The notes under the pieces are model-generated. The model ran no database searches. It was not told the DNA's origin and saw only the letters and a list, made by a program, of their open reading frames with translations. A DNA stretch of 18,196 nucleotides from Candidatus Omnitrophota bacterium (lineage in GTDB: Bacteria; Omnitrophota; Gorgyraeia; Aquiviventales; Aquiviventaceae): NCBI GenBank assembly GCA_016206675.1, contig JACQRD010000019.1:1-18196 (forward strand). Direction: 5' to 3'. The translations under genes and the position numbers were made by a program. Within the stretch, counting starts at the first letter, position 1; the number at the start of each line of letters is the position of its first letter. Of this stretch, positions 6,189-13,029 are shown piece after piece.

Positions 6189-6482
6189 ATGTCAGCCATC
6201 ACGCCGGAGATCGTCAAGCAGGTGGCCCTGCTTGCGCGCCTGAAGCTCGAAGGCAAGGCGCTCTCGCAGACGGCCGCGCAGCTCGATGAGATCCTCACGT
6301 ATGTCCAGCGGCTGCAAGCGGTACCCACCGATGGCGTTGAGCCGACCAGCCACGTGCTGCCGCTCTCCAACGTCCTGCGCGAGGATGTGCCGCAGCGCTC
6401 GCTGCCGCAGCAGGCCGTGACGTCGCTCGCCCCCGCCGCTCAGCCGCCGTTTGTGAAGGTGCCGAAAGTCATCGAGTCGTAG
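6189..6482 (+). CDS. gatC: Aspartyl/glutamyl-tRNA amidotransferase subunit C
   Basis: GatC (97 aa) wraps around and stabilises GatA-GatB in the complex that converts Glu-tRNA(Gln), and often Asp-tRNA(Asn), to the amide form. The sequence shows the family pattern: ITPEIVKQVALLARLKL, a helical segment to YVQRLQAV, then DGVEPTSHVLPLSNVLREDVP and a C-terminal FVKVPKVIE. The start ATG 6189 sits directly behind a strong promoter and has no ribosome-binding site. The gap to gatA is 1 nt. A GatCAB complex suggests that GlnRS, AsnRS or both are missing or supplemented in this organism. Confidence 0.94.
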   Translation: MSAITPEIVKQVALLARLKLEGKALSQTAAQLDEILTYVQRLQAVPTDGVEPTSHVLPLSNVLREDVPQRSLPQQAVTSLAPAAQPPFVKVPKVIES

Positions 6483-6483
6483 G

Positions 6484-7980
6484 ATGCCCGCAGGATCCCT
6501 CGTCTCCAAGACGATTCACGAGCTGCGCGCGCTGCTGGACGCCGGCACCATCAGCCCATCGGACCTCATCGAGGATCTGCTGGCGCGCATCACGCAGCTC
6601 AACCCCAAGGTCAACGCCTATTTGGAGGTCAATGCGCAGCGGTTGCGGCAGCAGGCGAAGGCAGCTTCGGCGCGCGGCGGATCTCTCAGCGGCATTCCCA
6701 TGACCATCAAGGACAACATTTGTATCACCGACGAACAGACCAGCTGCGCGTCCCGCATCCTCAAGGGGTTTCGGTCGCCGTATGACGCCACGGTGATTGA
6801 GCGTCTGAGGCGCGCCGGCGTGGTGCTCATCCCGCGCGCCAATATGGATGAGTTTGCCTTCGGGTCGTCCACGGAGAACTCCGCGTTTGGTCCGGCGAAA
6901 AATCCGTGGGATCTTAGGCGCGTGCCGGGCGGCTCTAGCGGCGGCTCGGCCGCTGCGGTGGCTGCGGATCTCGCCGTTGCCGCGCTGGGCAGCGACACCG
7001 GGGGATCGATTCGTCAGCCAGCTTCCTTCTGCGGCGTGGTGGGATTGAAGCCCACCTACGGCCGTGTCTCGCGCTACGGGCTGGTCGCCTTCGCCTCTTC
7101 GCTCGATCAGATCGGCCCGATCGCCAAGGATGTGCGCGACGCGGCGACCGTCCTCTCGGTGATCGCCGGCCATGATCCGAGGGACTCCACTTCGGCGCCA
7201 GTGGGTGTGCCGGACTACGCCGCCTCGCTGGAACAGCCTGTCAAAGGGCTGCGCGTGGGCATCCCCGCGCTTCCGGCCGGAGCAAGCGAAGAGGTCAAGC
7301 AGGCGGACCATGCCGCATGGAAGAAGTTCGTCGATCTTGGCTGTGAGCGTGTCGAGATCAACTTGCCGAATCTTCACAGATCAATTGAGACGTACTATAT
7401 CGTTGCGACGGCCGAAGCCAGCTCGAATCTGGCCCGGTATGACGGCGTCAAGTATGGATGGCGCGCGCCGTCAGACTCGAGACTCGAGACTCGAGACTCG
7501 AGAGAGTCGCCGGAGAGCGAAAATCAACTCCTTGGGATGTACTTGCGCACGCGGACCGAGGGCTTCGGCGCGGAAGCGAAGCGCCGCATCCTGCTGGGGA
7601 CCTACGTGCTATCGCAGGGCTACTACGACGCCTACTACTTGAAAGGGATGAAGGTGCGGACGCTCATCAAGCGGGATTTCGATGCGGCCTTCGAACGCTG
7701 CGAGGTGATCGTGATGCCCACGGCGCCAACGACGGCCTTTCGTTTCGGCGAGAAATTGCAGGATCCGCTGCAAATGTATCTCTCGGACGTCTACACGATC
7801 TCAGCCAACCTCGCGGGCATTCCGGCGATCTCGATTCCCTGTGGATTCTCCAAGGAAGGGCTGCCGATCGGCTTGCAGCTGCTGGCCGCGCCATTTAAAG
7901 AAGACGTGCTCCTGCGTGTGGCCTATGCGTATGAGCAGGCCACACCGTGGCATCTAAAAAGACCCGCTGTCAACATATAG
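6484..7980 (+). CDS. gatA: Aspartyl/glutamyl-tRNA amidotransferase subunit A
   Basis: GatA is the amidase-family glutaminase that supplies ammonia to GatB. The Ser-cisSer-Lys triad is intact: Lys76 in MTIKDN, Ser151 in GGSSGGSAAA and Ser175 in SDTGGSIRQPA. The tail (YTISANLAGIPAISIPCGF, GLPIGLQLLA) is typical. The length of 498 aa is slightly above the usual ~485. The excess is at residues ~329-347, where four perfect copies of the heptamer GACTCGA (7474-7501) encode SDSRLETRDSRE within a region normally short and linker-like (between RYDGVKYGWRA and the MYLRTRTEGFG block). The reading frame survives, so the protein is probably functional. The operon is broken from gatB by a toxin-antitoxin pair and a membrane gene. 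Confidence 0.96.
   Translation: MPAGSLVSKTIHELRALLDAGTISPSDLIEDLLARITQLNPKVNAYLEVNAQRLRQQAKAASARGGSLSGIPMTIKDNICITDEQTSCASRILKGFRSPYDATVIERLRRAGVVLIPRANMDEFAFGSSTENSAFGPAKNPWDLRRVPGGSSGGSAAAVAADLAVAALGSDTGGSIRQPASFCGVVGLKPTYGRVSRYGLVAFASSLDQIGPIAKDVRDAATVLSVIAGHDPRDSTSAPVGVPDYAASLEQPVKGLRVGIPALPAGASEEVKQADHAAWKKFVDLGCERVEINLPNLHRSIETYYIVATAEASSNLARYDGVKYGWRAPSDSRLETRDSRESPESENQLLGMYLRTRTEGFGAEAKRRILLGTYVLSQGYYDAYYLKGMKVRTLIKRDFDAAFERCEVIVMPTAPTTAFRFGEKLQDPLQMYLSDVYTISANLAGIPAISIPCGFSKEGLPIGLQLLAAPFKEDVLLRVAYAYEQATPWHLKRPAVNI
7474..7501. repeat. (GACTCGA)x4 heptamer array inside gatA
   Basis: Four perfect copies of a 7-mer with a near-palindromic core (CTCGAG) lie in frame in gatA. Because 28 is not a multiple of 3, the copies are read in different frames, giving SDSRLETRDSR. 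AGAGAGTCG follows immediately and can fold back on the array. Confidence 0.85.
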
Positions 7981-8009
7981 TTGAAAAATACAAAAGAATA
8001 CAGTAGAAT
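7981..8009 (+). promoter_or_regulatory. Promoter of the toxin-antitoxin pair
   Basis: TTGAAA (7981-7986) and TAGAAT (8004-8009) are spaced by 17 nt in an A/T-rich stretch directly after the gatA stop. AAAGGAGGG at 8021-8029 then leads to the antitoxin ATG at 8035. The element gives the pair its own transcription. The A/T-rich ATATATATAC just after the -10 could be part of an antitoxin operator, which is inference. Confidence 0.65.
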
Positions 8010-8034
8010 ATATATACATCAAAGGAGGGCGGCG

Positions 8035-8277
8035 ATGGCGAAGGTCGTGACGGTCCGATTATCTGAGGAGGAATACCGGCGTATTGCTACCAGCGCAAAG
8101 CTGGAACGGCGGCCCATCTCTAACTTCATGACCATCATGGTGATCAAGGGCATTGAAGAGAGCGATTACGTTGATGCAGTTGAAATGGACCAGATCCGCT
8201 CAGATAAGCGCTTGATGGCGAAACTACAAGGCGGGCACCAGGACGCGCGACGGCGGAAGGGCAAGCTCGTTGGCTGA
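8035..8277 (+). CDS. Ribbon-helix-helix (CopG-like) antitoxin
   Basis: This 80-aa protein begins AKVVTVRLSEEEYRRI, an N-terminal beta strand plus helix, followed by ISNFMTIMVIKGIEE. That is the arrangement of ribbon-helix-helix DNA-binding antitoxins. The C-terminal part is charged and ends in a basic stretch (DARRRKGKLVG), the part that would wrap the toxin. The start ATG 8035 has a strong AAAGGAGGG behind it. A TTG at 7981 would extend it through the promoter and is unlikely. The gene overlaps the toxin by 8 nt. By family knowledge such proteins bind and repress their own promoter and neutralise the toxin. No close antitoxin family name can be assigned from sequence alone. Confidence 0.78.
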   Translation: MAKVVTVRLSEEEYRRIATSAKLERRPISNFMTIMVIKGIEESDYVDAVEMDQIRSDKRLMAKLQGGHQDARRRKGKLVG

Positions 8278-8548
8278 CTTCCGGATTTTCGAAACGGCCA
8301 GGTTTCTGAAGGATCTGGAGCAGGATTTTACCGGGCAACGGACTCGTATCCGGCAGAAACTAACCAGTGGCGTCTATCCGCAGTTGCGGACCAACCCCTA
8401 CCTCGGCCGGCACATCAAGAAGCTGCGGGATGTGACTCCTGAGACGTGGCGGTACCGCATCGGGGATTACCGATTTTTCTATACGGTTGATGGACGCCAA
8501 CGCATAGTGTTCATGCTCGCCATCGATCATCGGGGCCAGGCGTATTAG
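8270..8548 (+). CDS. RelE/ParE-superfamily toxin
   Basis: This 92-aa protein has the small RelE/ParE pattern: an N-terminal strand (FRIFETARFLKDLEQD), two helices, LGRHIKKLRD, then the core TWRYRIGDYRFFYTVDG and a C-terminal HRGQAY. RelE-type members cleave mRNA on the ribosome and ParE-type members poison gyrase. The sequence does not decide which, although the WRYRIGDYRFFY core is the common RelE-like form. The start is TTG 8270 with GGAAGGG at 8255-8261, overlapping the antitoxin end, so translation is coupled. No internal stop or frameshift is seen, so it is probably active. Confidence 0.85.
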   Translation: MADFRIFETARFLKDLEQDFTGQRTRIRQKLTSGVYPQLRTNPYLGRHIKKLRDVTPETWRYRIGDYRFFYTVDGRQRIVFMLAIDHRGQAY

Positions 8549-8552
8549 GATC

Positions 8553-8924
8553 ATGGCGCACGGACTCAACTCTCTTGGCTGGAAGTTACGGATCTATGGT
8601 ATCAGCGGGCTTCCATTTTTAATCCTAACAGTGATACTGCTCGACATCGTCCCAACGTTTCGAGATATCTTTACTGCGTTGGGAGGAACGGTTCCGCTGC
8701 GAACACGCATTCTGTTTCACATGAGTGCCGTGGGACTTCAGTTTTGGCCCTTCTACGCGTTCCTTAGTATCGCGTTATGGTTCGCCACGGCGCGGTATCT
8801 GCTTCGAAACAGCTCAACGCTTCGTGGGCGCGCCTGTTCAATGGCGTGTGTGCTTCCAGTCATCATATTTCTTGGCTGGTGTTTCTGGGCACTCTTGCTG
8901 CCAGCGTTCCATTTGAAGCGTTAA
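8553..8924 (+). CDS. Small three-helix membrane protein resembling part of GspF/PilC
   Basis: This 123-aa protein has about three hydrophobic segments (~15-33, ~60-80, ~95-118). The stretch DIVPTFRDIFTALGGTVPLRTR resembles the segment of type II secretion/type IV pilus inner-membrane protein GspF that reads like 'P.F..IF...G..LP..TRIL'. It is much shorter than GspF (~400 aa), so it cannot be a full platform protein. It may be a stand-alone domain or a remnant. It starts 4 nt after the toxin stop with only a weak AGGA upstream, and its stop overlaps the gatB ATG by one base. Base composition is less GC-rich than the flanking gat genes. The resemblance is suggestive and the function unknown. 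Confidence 0.6.
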   Translation: MAHGLNSLGWKLRIYGISGLPFLILTVILLDIVPTFRDIFTALGGTVPLRTRILFHMSAVGLQFWPFYAFLSIALWFATARYLLRNSSTLRGRACSMACVLPVIIFLGWCFWALLLPAFHLKR

Positions 8925-10363
8925 TGGCCTACGAGCCGGTGATCGGGCTGGAGGTCCACTTGCAGTTGAGCACGGTGACGAAGCTCTTCTGCGGCTGCCC
9001 GGCGAAATACGGGGCACCACCCAACAGCCAGGCCTGCCCGGTCTGCCTCGGCTTACCGGGCGTGCTGCCAGTGCTCAACGCCCGCGCGCTGGAGTGGGGC
9101 GTTCGCGTGGGGCTGGCCTTCGACTGCGAGATCGCCGGCACGATGAAGTTCGACCGCAAGCAGTATTTCTATCCGGATCTGCCGAAGAACTACCAGATTT
9201 CCCAGTACGACAACCCGCTCGCCCGCCGCGGCCATCTCGACATCGCGCTCGGCGATCAGGCCAAGCGCATTGGCATCCATCGCATCCACCTGGAGGAGGA
9301 CGCCGGCAAGCTGCTGCACGAGGCGCACGCCACCGAAACGTTCGTGGACTTCAACCGCACCGGCGTGCCGCTGTTGGAGATCGTCAGCGAGCCGGATCTG
9401 CGCTCCTCGGAGGAGGCGTCCCAGTACCTGGTGGAGCTGAAGGCGGTGATCGAATACCTGGACGTCTCCACGTGCAACATGGAAGAGGGCAGCCTGCGCT
9501 GCGACACGAACGTCTCCCTGCGCCAGGCCGGCGAGCAGGCCTTCGGCGCGAAGGTCGAGGTGAAGAACCTCAACTCCTTCAAAGCGGTCAAGCAGGCCTT
9601 GGAGTACGAAATCCGCCGGCAGGCCGCCGCGCTGGACGCTGGCGAGCGCATCCGGCAAGAAACCCGCCTGTGGGATGCCAAGGCGCTGCGCACCGAGCCG
9701 ATGCGCAGCAAAGAGGAAGCGGCCGACTACCGCTATTTTCCCGAGCCGGATTTGGTGCCCTTCGTCCTCGACCGCGCGCTGGTGGAGCGCGTGCGCACAG
9801 CGCTGCCGGAGCTGCCGGCTGCGCGCCGCGCGCGGCTTCGGGCGGCCTATCAGTTGTCGGCGTACGATGCGCAGGTGCTCACGCAGAGCCGCGCCTTGGC
9901 CGAGCTCTTCGAGGGCGCGATTACAGCCGGGGCAGCGGCCAAGCAAGCCGCGAACTGGATCATGGGCGATCTGTCGGCCTATCTCAACGCCAAGAGCCTG
10001 GAGCCTGACGCGTTGAAACTTCGCCCCCAATGGCTGGCGCATTTGATAGAATTGATAGGCTCGGGCCGCATCTCCGGGCGCATGGCGAAGGAGGTCTTCC
10101 TCCAGATGATGGAACGCCAGCAGGACCCCGTGGAGCTGGTCAACGAAGGCGGCCTGCAGCAGATCAGTGATGCCGGGGCGCTGGAGGCGATCGCGGACGC
10201 GGTGCTAGCGGCCAACGCCCAGTCGGTGGAGGATTACCTCGGCGGCAAGACGACCGCCTTCACCCATCTGATGGGCCAGGCGATGAAGCAGTCCAAAGGC
10301 ACGGCGAATCCTCAGCAGATCAGCGACCTCTTGAAGCGCAAGCTCGAGCAGGTCAGACGGTAA
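8924..10363 (+). CDS. gatB: Aspartyl/glutamyl-tRNA amidotransferase subunit B
   Basis: GatB binds the misacylated tRNA, activates the Glu or Asp side chain with ATP and receives ammonia from GatA. From ATG 8924 the protein has 479 aa, the usual length. Visible are VIGLEVHLQL at the N terminus, four cysteines (23, 25, 38, 41) in a CxC...CxxC zinc-site pattern, FDRKQYFYPDLPKNYQISQ, and LLEIVSEPDLRSSEEA. EVKNLNSFKAV and a C-terminal YqeY-like helical tail (EDYLGGKTTAFTHLMGQAMKQ) complete it. An upstream in-frame extension to 8777 is only shadow sequence inside the membrane gene. The stop is followed at once by GGAGG serving ctpA. Confidence 0.97.
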   Translation: MAYEPVIGLEVHLQLSTVTKLFCGCPAKYGAPPNSQACPVCLGLPGVLPVLNARALEWGVRVGLAFDCEIAGTMKFDRKQYFYPDLPKNYQISQYDNPLARRGHLDIALGDQAKRIGIHRIHLEEDAGKLLHEAHATETFVDFNRTGVPLLEIVSEPDLRSSEEASQYLVELKAVIEYLDVSTCNMEEGSLRCDTNVSLRQAGEQAFGAKVEVKNLNSFKAVKQALEYEIRRQAAALDAGERIRQETRLWDAKALRTEPMRSKEEAADYRYFPEPDLVPFVLDRALVERVRTALPELPAARRARLRAAYQLSAYDAQVLTQSRALAELFEGAITAGAAAKQAANWIMGDLSAYLNAKSLEPDALKLRPQWLAHLIELIGSGRISGRMAKEVFLQMMERQQDPVELVNEGGLQQISDAGALEAIADAVLAANAQSVEDYLGGKTTAFTHLMGQAMKQSKGTANPQQISDLLKRKLEQVRR

Positions 10364-10377
10364 GGAGGCAGAACGGC

Positions 10378-11736
10378 ATGAGACGACGGTGGTGGCTTAT
10401 CGGGCTGCTGGCGGCGGCCTTGGCGTCCGGGCGCGGCAGCCCCCTCCACGCGAAGGCGCCGGCGGCCGCGGTTGAGCAGACCCCAGCCGCCAAGCGCGAT
10501 GAGATTTACCGCGGCCTGGAGCTGTTCGACAACGCCATGGCCATTGTGCGCTCCGACTACGTCGAGCAGCCGGAAGAGCGCAAGCTCATCTACGGCGCGC
10601 TGAAGGGGATGCTCTCCACGCTGGATCCGTACAGCCAGTTCCTCGACCCGGACAGCTACAACGAGCTGAAGGTCGAGACGGGCGGGGAGTTCGGCGGGCT
10701 GGGCATCGAGATCACCATCAAAGATGAGCTGCTGACCATCATCTCGCCGATCGACGACACCCCCGCCTTCCACGCGAAGCTGCAGTCGGGTGACCGGATC
10801 ATCAAGATCGATGGGGAGCTCACGCGCGGTGTCACCCTGGTGGAGGCGGTCAAGAAGCTGCGCGGCAAGCCGGGCACCAAGGTGACGCTGACCATCCTGC
10901 GGGAAGGCGAGTCGGAGCTGAAGGAGGTCGCCCTTGAGCGCGCCATCATCAAGATCCAGAGCGTGCGGGAAGCGACGATCCTCGAGGAGCGCATCGGCTA
11001 CGTGCGGCTGTCGGACTTCAGCGAAAACAGCGCCCGGGATCTGGAGCAGGCCTTGGCGAAGTTGCGCCGCGAATCGATGGAGGGCTTGGTGCTTGATCTG
11101 CGCAACAATCCCGGCGGGCTGCTCGATGTGTCGGTGGCGGTCACCGGCCTCTTCCTCGATGACCGCGACCTGGTCGTCAGCATCAAGGGGCGGCTGACCA
11201 ACCAGAACCAGGAGTACCGCGCCAAGGAGGCCGGCCCGGCGCGGGATCTGCCGCTGATCGTGCTCATCAACGAAGGCTCCGCCTCGGCCTCGGAGATCGT
11301 CGCCGGGGCGATTCAGGACCACCACCGGGGGGTGGTGATCGGCACGAAGTCCCACGGCAAGGGGTCGGTGCAGACCATTTTCCCGCTGAAAGACGGCAGC
11401 GCGCTGCGGCTGACAACGAGCAAGTACTTCACCCCCAGCGGGCGCACCATTCACGGCCAAGGCATTGCGCCGGATGTGGACGTGCCGTTTGAGCGGCCAC
11501 CCGAGGAAGAAGCGGCAGCGGCGCCGAAGGGCGAGGATGCGGAAGAGCTCTTTGACCGTCTCGAATCGGAGAAGGAGTCGCCGAGGCCCACCCCGCAGGA
11601 GGCAAAGGACGACAAGAAGGACAGTAAGAAGAACAGCAAGAAGGACGACAAGAAACGGGACAACCAGCTGGCTCGCGCCGTGGATCTCCTGAAAGGGATC
11701 AGGGTGTATCAGTCGAGGGGCAAGGCGGTCAATTAG
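10378..11736 (+). CDS. ctpA: Carboxyl-terminal processing protease (S41 family) CtpA
   Basis: This is a periplasmic or envelope serine protease that trims C termini. Residues 1-25 are a signal peptide (MRRRWW plus a hydrophobic core). A PDZ domain covers ~95-185 (GLGIEI, SGDRIIKIDG). The protease core has LRNNPGGLLD, the catalytic Ser303 in NEGSASASE, Lys328 in SHGKGSVQ and Gln332, spaced as in known CtpB enzymes. The C-terminal tail (~375-430) is low-complexity, with acidic runs then a Lys/Asp-rich stretch, probably unstructured. The start ATG 10378 follows AAGGAGG that overlaps the gatB stop codon, so the two are likely co-transcribed. Substrates are unknown. Confidence 0.95.
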   Translation: MRRRWWLIGLLAAALASGRGSPLHAKAPAAAVEQTPAAKRDEIYRGLELFDNAMAIVRSDYVEQPEERKLIYGALKGMLSTLDPYSQFLDPDSYNELKVETGGEFGGLGIEITIKDELLTIISPIDDTPAFHAKLQSGDRIIKIDGELTRGVTLVEAVKKLRGKPGTKVTLTILREGESELKEVALERAIIKIQSVREATILEERIGYVRLSDFSENSARDLEQALAKLRRESMEGLVLDLRNNPGGLLDVSVAVTGLFLDDRDLVVSIKGRLTNQNQEYRAKEAGPARDLPLIVLINEGSASASEIVAGAIQDHHRGVVIGTKSHGKGSVQTIFPLKDGSALRLTTSKYFTPSGRTIHGQGIAPDVDVPFERPPEEEAAAAPKGEDAEELFDRLESEKESPRPTPQEAKDDKKDSKKNSKKDDKKRDNQLARAVDLLKGIRVYQSRGKAVN

Positions 11737-11747
11737 GTGGCGGGATG

Positions 11748-11894
11748 ATCCCACCACCTGCCGGCGTCCGCCGCAGGCGGACGGCCAGCAAAGCGACAAC
11801 AGGTAGGTGGGCTGGCCCGGCAGCGCATTGTGCATGGTCACGCAGAGACAGTTGAGATCACAAGTGGAGCGCTGCCACCGGCAGGTGGTGGGAT
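11748..11894. repeat. 17-bp inverted repeat spanning the ctpA-tsaD gap
   Basis: ATCCCACCACCTGCCGG (11748-11764) and its exact reverse complement (11878-11894) bracket the gap. A smaller hairpin GTCCGCC/GGCGGAC (11766-11772, 11776-11782) and a degenerate AGGTAGGTGGG lie inside. The right arm contains the G-rich region before tsaD and the first two bases of its ATG (11893-11895). Confidence 0.75.
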
Positions 11895-12966
11895 GAACGT
11901 TCTCGGCATTGAGACGTCGTGCGACGAAACCGCCGTCGGCATCGTTGAAGATGGGCGGCGCGTCCTCGGCAACGCAGTGGCGTCGAGCCTCTCCCTGCAT
12001 GAGCCCTACGGCGGGGTGATTCCGGAAATCGCCGCGCGCGCCCATGTCGAAGCCTGTTGGCCGGTGCTGGAGGAGGCGCTCAGCCAGGCGCATCTCGCGC
12101 CGGAAGCCATCGACGCCGTCGCCGTCACGCAGGGGCCGGGCCTTCCGGGGGCGCTGCTGATCGGGTTGGCGTTCGCCAAGGGGTTGGCACTGGCCCTCGA
12201 CCGCCCACTGATTCCCGTCGACCATCTGGCCGCGCACCTCTACGCCGGTGAAATGTCGGATCCGACGCTGCAGCCGCCCTACGTCGGGTTGGTGGTGTCC
12301 GGCGGGCATACGCTGCTGTGCGTCGTCCACCCCGATTGCCGCTACGAGATGTTGGGCGACACCAAAGATGACGCGGTCGGTGAGGCGTTCGACAAGGTGG
12401 CCAAGCTGCTCGGCTTAGGCTACCCGGGCGGCCCGGCCATCGACCGGCTCTCCGAAGGCGGCAATCCGAAACAGGTGCCGTTGCCTCGAAGCCACGGCAA
12501 GCAACCCTTCGATTTCAGCTTCAGCGGTTTGAAAACGGCCGTGTACCACCACGTCCAAAAAGCCACTACGGGTTTGAAGCGAGAAGCTGGAAGCCAGAAG
12601 CTGGAAGCAGAGGCGTATGCGGCTATCCAGCCTCCAGCCTCCAGCCTCCAGCCTCAGGACATTGCAGATATTGCGGCGAGCTTTCAGGAGGCGGCGGTGG
12701 ATGTGCTGGTGAGCAAGACGCTGAAAGCCTGCCAGCGCACCGGTGTGGCCCACATCGTCGTCGGCGGCGGCGTGGCGTCGAACCGGCGGCTGCGCGCGCG
12801 GCTGGCCGAGGAAGCCGCGGCAAAAAAGCTGCGCGCGGTGTTTCCTCCGCCGGCATTGTGCGTCGATAACGGGGCCATGGTGGCGGGGATCGGGTTTCCC
12901 TTGTTGCAGCGGGGGCGCGTCGCCGCCTTGACGCTCAACAGCGATCCGAATCTGTGTCTGGTGTAG
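11893..12966 (+). CDS. tsaD: tRNA N6-threonylcarbamoyladenosine synthase subunit TsaD
   Basis: TsaD transfers the threonylcarbamoyl group to A37 of ANN-decoding tRNAs with TsaB and TsaE. From ATG 11893 it has 357 aa. Key features are VLGIETSCDET (1-12), VTQGPGLPGALLIG, the metal-binding histidines of VDHLAAH (111 and 115), SGGHT (136-140), FDFSFSGLKTAV, GGGVASNRRLR and CVDNGAM with Asp325. Residues ~225-254 are an in-frame insertion of Ala/Glu/Pro/Ser-rich sequence derived from heptamer repeats. It sits between the KTAV helix and DIADIAASFQEA, a position tolerant of variation. This accounts for the length above the usual ~340. The start lies in the right arm of a long inverted repeat. Confidence 0.96.
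   Translation: MNVLGIETSCDETAVGIVEDGRRVLGNAVASSLSLHEPYGGVIPEIAARAHVEACWPVLEEALSQAHLAPEAIDAVAVTQGPGLPGALLIGLAFAKGLALALDRPLIPVDHLAAHLYAGEMSDPTLQPPYVGLVVSGGHTLLCVVHPDCRYEMLGDTKDDAVGEAFDKVAKLLGLGYPGGPAIDRLSEGGNPKQVPLPRSHGKQPFDFSFSGLKTAVYHHVQKATTGLKREAGSQKLEAEAYAAIQPPASSLQPQDIADIAASFQEAAVDVLVSKTLKACQRTGVAHIVVGGGVASNRRLRARLAEEAAAKKLRAVFPPPALCVDNGAMVAGIGFPLLQRGRVAALTLNSDPNLCLV
12578..12656. repeat. Heptamer fold-back inserted in tsaD
   Basis: The left arm has four degenerate 7-mers (GAAGCTG, GAAGCCA, GAAGCTG, GAAGCAG). The right arm has four perfect CCAGCCT copies (12627-12654). Each left unit is complementary to the right unit except for about one base. The array is read in frame within tsaD. Confidence 0.85.
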
Positions 12967-12967
12967 C

Positions 12968-13009
12968 TCACAGAACCACAGAAGAGTCACAGATTCTGTG
13001 GTTCTGTGA
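12968..13009. repeat. Perfect 16-bp hairpin of CACAGAA words after tsaD
   Basis: TCACAGAACCACAGAA (12968-12983) and its exact reverse complement (12994-13009) are separated by 10 nt. Each arm is itself two near-identical octamers. The hairpin sits just past the tsaD stop, where it could end or protect the transcript, but no T-tract follows. AAGGAGGGG for the next gene begins at 13017. Confidence 0.8.
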
Positions 13010-13029
13010 TACAGCCAAGGAGGGGACCG

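Noticed and set aside
10312..12330. 672-aa minus-strand ORF
   Set aside because: It is antisense to ctpA and tsaD, both with complete motifs, and contains no domain pattern of its own. It is a codon-bias shadow.
12968..13009. Rho-independent terminator
   Set aside because: The stem is perfect but no T-tract follows, so I list it as a repeat hairpin only.
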